From Helicobacteraceae bacterium (GTDB lineage: Bacteria > Campylobacterota > Campylobacteria > Campylobacterales > Sulfurimonadaceae), in NCBI GenBank assembly GCA_027084065.1, contig JALWLR010000305.1:1-9011 (forward strand): a DNA stretch of 9,011 bases, read 5' to 3'. The translations under genes were made by a program, and so were the position numbers. The first letter of the stretch is position 1. The number at the start of each line of letters is the position of its first letter. The notes under the pieces were generated by a model. That model saw only the letters and a program-made list of their open reading frames with translations, was not told the DNA's origin and did not search any database. Below, piece by piece: positions 5,701 through 9,011 of the stretch.

Positions 5701-5734
5701 ATTTTATCTAAATTAATAAAAAATAGGATAAAAT
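5701..5734. promoter_or_regulatory. Divergent glnS / gltX2-like promoter pair
   Basis: GATAAAAT occurs on both strands as an 8-bp inverted repeat: ATTTTATC at 5701-5708 and GATAAAAT at 5727-5734. The TAAAAT at 5729-5734 suits a plus-strand -10 for the operon starting at 5757. The one at 5706-5701 on the minus strand suits glnS (start 5667). Each -10 lies in the other promoter's -35 region, so the two promoters overlap back to back and may compete for polymerase. Confidence 0.55.
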
Positions 5735-5756
5735 CGCAAAAAAATCAGGAGAGCCC

Positions 5757-7028
5757 ATGCTACGATTTGCATGTAGTCCTACAGCGGATTTGAGCTTAGA
5801 GAGCTTGCGATTGGCATTGATGAACTTCGTCGTTGCCATGCAGCGAAACGAAGGCTTTGTCATTCGCATAGAAGATACGGATCAAAAACGCAATATCGAA
5901 GGTAAAGATGCCGAAATCGTAGCTCTTTTGGAGCTCTTTGGCATTACCTATAAAGATGTGCTCTATCAAAGTAAAAATTTCAAGTTTCACTCCGCTATGG
6001 CTATCGATCTTTTACACAGAAAAAAAGCCTTCAACTGCTTTTGTTCTTTAGAAGAACTCGAAGCGAAAAAGAAAAAAGCAAAAGAACAAAAGCGTCTTTA
6101 CAGCTATGATGGTAGCTGCGAGCAGCTACCTGCCGAAGAGGTCATAGATAATCCAAAGCCTTTTACTGTTCGCATTAAAAAACCTACTAAAAACATCTCT
6201 TTTGTCGATAGGGTGCAAGGGGAACTTAGTTTTTCTCCCGAGGAAGTGGATAGTTTTGTTATTCTTAATGTAGACAAGACTCCTGCTTACGATTTTGCAA
6301 CGGCGGTGGATGATATGCTTAGCGATATATCTGTCGTAATATCTAGTGAAGAGCAGATAGAGTCCGCTCCCAAGCAGATTTATGTTCGCTCCTCTTTAGG
6401 GTATGACAAAGCGATTGAATATGCCCATCTACCTCCGATGCTCGAAGCCGATACCGATACAAAATCGTTACTGCAAGAGGGATTTTTACCGCAAGCCATA
6501 GCAAACTATCTGCTCACTCTTGGAACGAATGATTCAGAGCGAATCTTTACACTAGAGGAAGCCAAAGAGCATTTCAATCTTGCCAAAATAGGCAAAACAG
6601 CTGTCAAGTTCGACAAAGAGCGCTTGCGAGAGATCAACAAAGAGCATCTTTTGCGTCTTGATGACAAAGAACTCAGCCGCTTTGTAGGTTTTGCAGATGC
6701 ACAGATAGGAGCTTTAGCAAAGCTCTTTGTAGATTCTGCCGGTACAACGCGAGAGCTTAAGAGGGAGATACAAAGAATTTTCTCCAAAAAGGAGATTCCT
6801 CAAAAATATGCAAGTACCGCCGCTACGCTAAAAAAGATTATATGTCAGGCGCCCTACTTCGGTGAGTATGAAAATTTTATCCAACATCTAAAAAAAGAGT
6901 CCGCTTTAGAAGAGAGAGAGCTGCTTACAGCTTTGCAACTGCTTATAAGCGGAAGTACTGATAAGGTAGAACCAAAAGAGATCTACCCTCATATAAAAAA
7001 TTATATCAAGGAGATTGTATCATGTTAG
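5757..7028 (+). CDS. GltX2-like glutamyl-tRNA synthetase paralogue lacking all three catalytic motifs (probable pseudo-enzyme)
   Basis: An intact 423-residue ORF with AGGAG at 5747-5751 five bases before ATG. It follows non-discriminating GltX2 of Campylobacterota along its whole length. Retained stretches include RIEDTDQKRNIEGKDAEI (37-54), FNCFCS (92-97), TPAYDFATAVDDMLSDIS (175-192), EGFLPQAIANYLLTLG (241-256), RLDDKELSRFVGFAD (300-314) and IYPHIKNYIKEI (409-420). The active site is gone. The expected FAPSPTG-D-MHIGNLR reads FACSPTADLSLESLR at 4-18, so the HIGH motif is SLES. The expected RGEDH reads SSEEQ at 196-200, losing the arginine that holds glutamate. The KMSKRD loop is deleted in frame, leaving about 11 residues between HLP (224-226) and LLQEG (238-242). 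Such a protein should not activate glutamate. A tRNA-binding or regulatory role is conceivable; slow decay is the alternative. The gene overlaps yggT by 7 bases. Confidence 0.9.
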   Translation: MLRFACSPTADLSLESLRLALMNFVVAMQRNEGFVIRIEDTDQKRNIEGKDAEIVALLELFGITYKDVLYQSKNFKFHSAMAIDLLHRKKAFNCFCSLEELEAKKKKAKEQKRLYSYDGSCEQLPAEEVIDNPKPFTVRIKKPTKNISFVDRVQGELSFSPEEVDSFVILNVDKTPAYDFATAVDDMLSDISVVISSEEQIESAPKQIYVRSSLGYDKAIEYAHLPPMLEADTDTKSLLQEGFLPQAIANYLLTLGTNDSERIFTLEEAKEHFNLAKIGKTAVKFDKERLREINKEHLLRLDDKELSRFVGFADAQIGALAKLFVDSAGTTRELKREIQRIFSKKEIPQKYASTAATLKKIICQAPYFGEYENFIQHLKKESALEERELLTALQLLISGSTDKVEPKEIYPHIKNYIKEIVSC

Positions 7029-7306
7029 GAGATATTATAGTGGGAATTGGAAGCATTGTCATTTCGCTTCTTAATGTTTATATTTGGATTATTATCATTT
7101 CGGCACTACTTAGTTTTGTCAATCCTGATCCTTACAATCCAATCGTTCAGTTTCTTTACAGAGTGACCAATCCGGCTTACGATTTTGTCAGACGCTTCAT
7201 GCGTACCGATTTCAACGGACTCGATTTTGCACCGCTTATTATCATTATTGCTTTGCAGATTCTTATAGTTATTCTCTCCTCTGTTGTGCACAGCATCGCA
7301 TATTGA
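7022..7306 (+). CDS. yggT: YggT-family inner-membrane protein
   Basis: A 94-residue protein with two hydrophobic helices, about 5-32 and 67-90. They flank a conserved YggT segment, FVNPDPYNPIVQFLYRVTNP at 32-51, followed by AYDFVRRFMR. YggT proteins are small inner-membrane proteins; in other bacteria they have been linked to osmotic tolerance and cell-division or envelope functions, but the molecular activity is not settled. The ATG overlaps the stop of the GltX2-like gene (ATGTTAG, 7022-7028), so translation is probably coupled. The slt start lies three bases after its stop. The gene order gltX2-yggT-slt matches what I recall in Helicobacter and Campylobacter, which supports vertical inheritance of the cluster. 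The length is about half that of two-repeat YggT proteins and equals a single YGGT unit. Confidence 0.88.
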   Translation: MLGDIIVGIGSIVISLLNVYIWIIIISALLSFVNPDPYNPIVQFLYRVTNPAYDFVRRFMRTDFNGLDFAPLIIIIALQILIVILSSVVHSIAY

Positions 7307-7309
7307 TAG

Positions 7310-8905
7310 ATGCGTAAAGAGCTTTTTTTTCTTTTTCTCTTATGGTGTGTGACTCTATATGCACAGACTCTACAAGAGATAGAAAAAAAGCCTACCTCCA
7401 GGGCTCGCGATCTGCTTGTTTGGGAGTTTTTGCTTCAAAAGAGGATTTCGCAAGAGGATGCGCGCAAAGCCTATGAACTCGTTGCAAATAAAAACAATCT
7501 TCGCATTCAAAAAGCGTACGTCAAACATGTCGATGATGATATTGCATACCGACTTAGATGCAAAAAAGAAAAATCACTTCCAAATATACAAGATGACCGC
7601 TGTTTAGCCTTGGCATTCTCTTTGTCCAAAAGTGCTTCTTTGTCGAAGTTTGAGCGTGACAAGCTTCGTACACGTAATGTTCCACAAAGTATGAAAACAC
7701 TTTTGCGTCTGCAAAACGAAACTCCTTCTTTTGCCAATTATAGAAAATATGCTCCACAAACACTCATAACCTTTTTCATGCAACAGCCACTCTCTTTTTG
7801 GCAAAAAAAACTTGAGCCCATCATGAATGAGGAGTTTATCTCCTTTTTACAAAATGCGCCGAATTTTAAAAGTTTTGTCTCTTTTGGGGTAACCTCCTAT
7901 TCTTTACCGAAGCTTCATAAAGCACTACTACATGCAAAACAAGAAGGCATTGCCTCTTCTACGGCTTTTTATTTGGCACTCAATGCACTGAGGCTTGATC
8001 AAAAAAGCAAAGCCAAGTCCTTTTTACAAAGCAGCTATAAACATGCACAATCCACCCTCCAAAAAGATAAAATCGACTTTTGGCTCTATCTGGTAACGAA
8101 AAAGCGAAGTTATCTTCAAAATCTATTGCTGAGCATGGACATCAATATTTACACTCTCTATGCCCATGAGAAACTGCATGTAGATGTAGAAAACTACTTT
8201 ACGGAGATTTTGAGTGACCAAAGTAAAAAAGCAACTACAAAGCTGCAAGATCCGTTTGTATGGCTTGAAATATTACAAAAGGTAAAACAAACGCCTCAGA
8301 AGGAGCTTTTTTCACTGGCAAAATCGTACCGTCAAAAAGGAATGGAGCCGGCAGCGCGCTACATTTTGGAGCGAGCCTACAACTTTACAATGCATGGATA
8401 CTTGCGTTTGTATGATGAGTATATGAATGAGATAGGTGCCAAGAAGCATAAAGCGATGATGAATGCATTGATGCGCAGAGAAAGCGGTTATGTTCCTTCT
8501 GCTCTTTCTCGCTCTTTTGCCCTTGGACTAATGCAGCTTATGCCATTTTTGGTCGATCATCTTGCACAAAAAAACGGTACAAAACTCAAAAGCTATACCC
8601 AAATGTTCGAACCAAGAAGAAACATTCTTTATGCATGGCAGCATCTACGCTGGCTTGAAAAATCACTTCACGAAAATCCGCTCTTTATCGCTTATGCCTA
8701 CAACGGTGGCTACGGCTTTTTTACCCGCTACAAAAAAAGTGGCAGATTCGCACAAGGGGATTATGAACCATTTTTGAGCATGGAGATGATGAGAAACTCC
8801 GAAACCAGAGAGTACGGCAAGTATGTCCTTGCCAATTTCGTCATATATAAAAAACTATATAACGAACCCTTCTCCCTTATTGAGTTTTTTCAAAAGTTAC
8901 GTTAG
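7310..8905 (+). CDS. slt: Slt-type soluble lytic murein transglycosylase
   Basis: A 531-residue exported enzyme that cleaves the MurNAc-GlcNAc bond of peptidoglycan with formation of 1,6-anhydro-muramic ends. Residues 1-18 are a signal peptide (hydrophobic LFFLFLLWCVTLYA, cut probably after A18). Residues 20-370 are helical and repetitive, as in the ring-forming domain of Slt70. C84 and C98 could form a disulfide. The catalytic SLT domain covers about 378-525: ALMRRES with the general acid/base E391, GLMQLMP at 406-412, and AYNGG at 463-467 where AYNAG is usual. It acts in the periplasm during wall growth and turnover. ATG 7310 follows the yggT stop by three bases and has no clear ribosome site, so translation is likely coupled. 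The 3' end overlaps a convergent gene. Confidence 0.93.
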   Translation: MRKELFFLFLLWCVTLYAQTLQEIEKKPTSRARDLLVWEFLLQKRISQEDARKAYELVANKNNLRIQKAYVKHVDDDIAYRLRCKKEKSLPNIQDDRCLALAFSLSKSASLSKFERDKLRTRNVPQSMKTLLRLQNETPSFANYRKYAPQTLITFFMQQPLSFWQKKLEPIMNEEFISFLQNAPNFKSFVSFGVTSYSLPKLHKALLHAKQEGIASSTAFYLALNALRLDQKSKAKSFLQSSYKHAQSTLQKDKIDFWLYLVTKKRSYLQNLLLSMDINIYTLYAHEKLHVDVENYFTEILSDQSKKATTKLQDPFVWLEILQKVKQTPQKELFSLAKSYRQKGMEPAARYILERAYNFTMHGYLRLYDEYMNEIGAKKHKAMMNALMRRESGYVPSALSRSFALGLMQLMPFLVDHLAQKNGTKLKSYTQMFEPRRNILYAWQHLRWLEKSLHENPLFIAYAYNGGYGFFTRYKKSGRFAQGDYEPFLSMEMMRNSETREYGKYVLANFVIYKKLYNEPFSLIEFFQKLR

Positions 8906-9011
8906 CGGAGGCTTTCTCTCCAATCTCTACATGCAAAAGAAGCGTTGTGTTGTTCTCTTTTGCAAAGCGAGCGAAATAGAAGTCACTCCATTTGGCTTCC
9001 ATATTAATTCG
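8877..9011 (-). CDS. 3' end of an unidentified minus-strand gene (partial)
   Basis: On the minus strand the frame is open from the window edge to TAA at 8879-8877, giving 44 residues: RINMEAKWSDFYFARFAKEN, then NTTLLLHVEIGEKASANVTF and EKTQ. The composition is protein-like, and no convincing plus-strand frame exists after slt. The stop lies inside slt, so the two convergent genes would share 29 bp. I do not recognise the family. An internal ATG near 9000 could start a 41-residue peptide, but a longer gene continuing outside the window is more plausible. Confidence 0.5.
   Translation of the reverse strand, partial: RINMEAKWSDFYFARFAKENNTTLLLHVEIGEKASANVTFEKTQ

Noticed and set aside
5757..7028. 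Sequencing error or frameshift as the cause of the missing GltX2 motifs
   Set aside because: The frame is continuous, the flanking residues align in the same frame on both sides of every altered motif, and three separate sites are affected, one by an in-frame deletion.
5757..7028. GluQ-RS (YadB, tRNA-Asp queuosine modification) as identity of the GltX2-like protein
   Set aside because: GluQ-RS lacks the C-terminal anticodon-binding half and keeps a working HIGH motif. This protein has the C-terminal half and lacks the motif, and it follows GltX2 in sequence and gene order.

Overview
The window looks like a chromosomal segment from a Campylobacterota (epsilonproteobacterial) genome, most likely a non-host-associated, chemolithoautotroph-type lineage. 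The grounds are the OorC-like 2-oxoglutarate:acceptor oxidoreductase subunit, the AT-rich coding style, TATAAT/TAAAAT -10 boxes with poor -35 boxes, and the gene order gltX2-yggT-slt, which I recall from Helicobacter and Campylobacter. The species cannot be fixed from the sequence alone. No transposase, integrase, CRISPR array or phage gene is visible.

Layout, left to right: the 3' part of oorC (+) with a strong terminator; a TetR-family regulator gene (-); a 240-bp spacer carrying four nearly identical 16-bp inverted-repeat operators spaced 31-32 bp apart; rnpB, the RNase P RNA (+); a small helical protein of unknown function (+); a response regulator whose output domain looks like ribbon-helix-helix rather than the usual winged helix (+); tRNA-Glu(UUC) (+); a small exported monohaem cytochrome c'-like protein (-); and glutaminyl-tRNA synthetase with a C-terminal YqeY/GatB-tail domain (-). 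Divergent from glnS is a tight operon (+) of a GltX2-like protein, a YggT-family membrane protein and a Slt-type lytic transglycosylase. The 3' end of an unidentified minus-strand gene overlaps the end of slt.

The most remarkable content is the glnS/gltX2 pair. The GltX2-like ORF is intact, has a good ribosome binding site, sits in its usual operon and resembles GltX2 along its whole length. However, its three catalytic signatures are destroyed: the HIGH motif is replaced, the RGEDH motif is replaced, and the KMSKS loop is deleted in frame. GltX2 in relatives makes Glu-tRNA(Gln) for amidation by GatCAB. A GlnRS encoded next door would make that activity redundant. The simplest reading is that glnS replaced GltX2's job and the old enzyme survives as a pseudo-synthetase, perhaps keeping a tRNA-binding or regulatory role. 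This is inference from motifs and context.

Secondary points of interest are the phased operator array between tetR and rnpB, and the receiver plus ribbon-helix-helix regulator.
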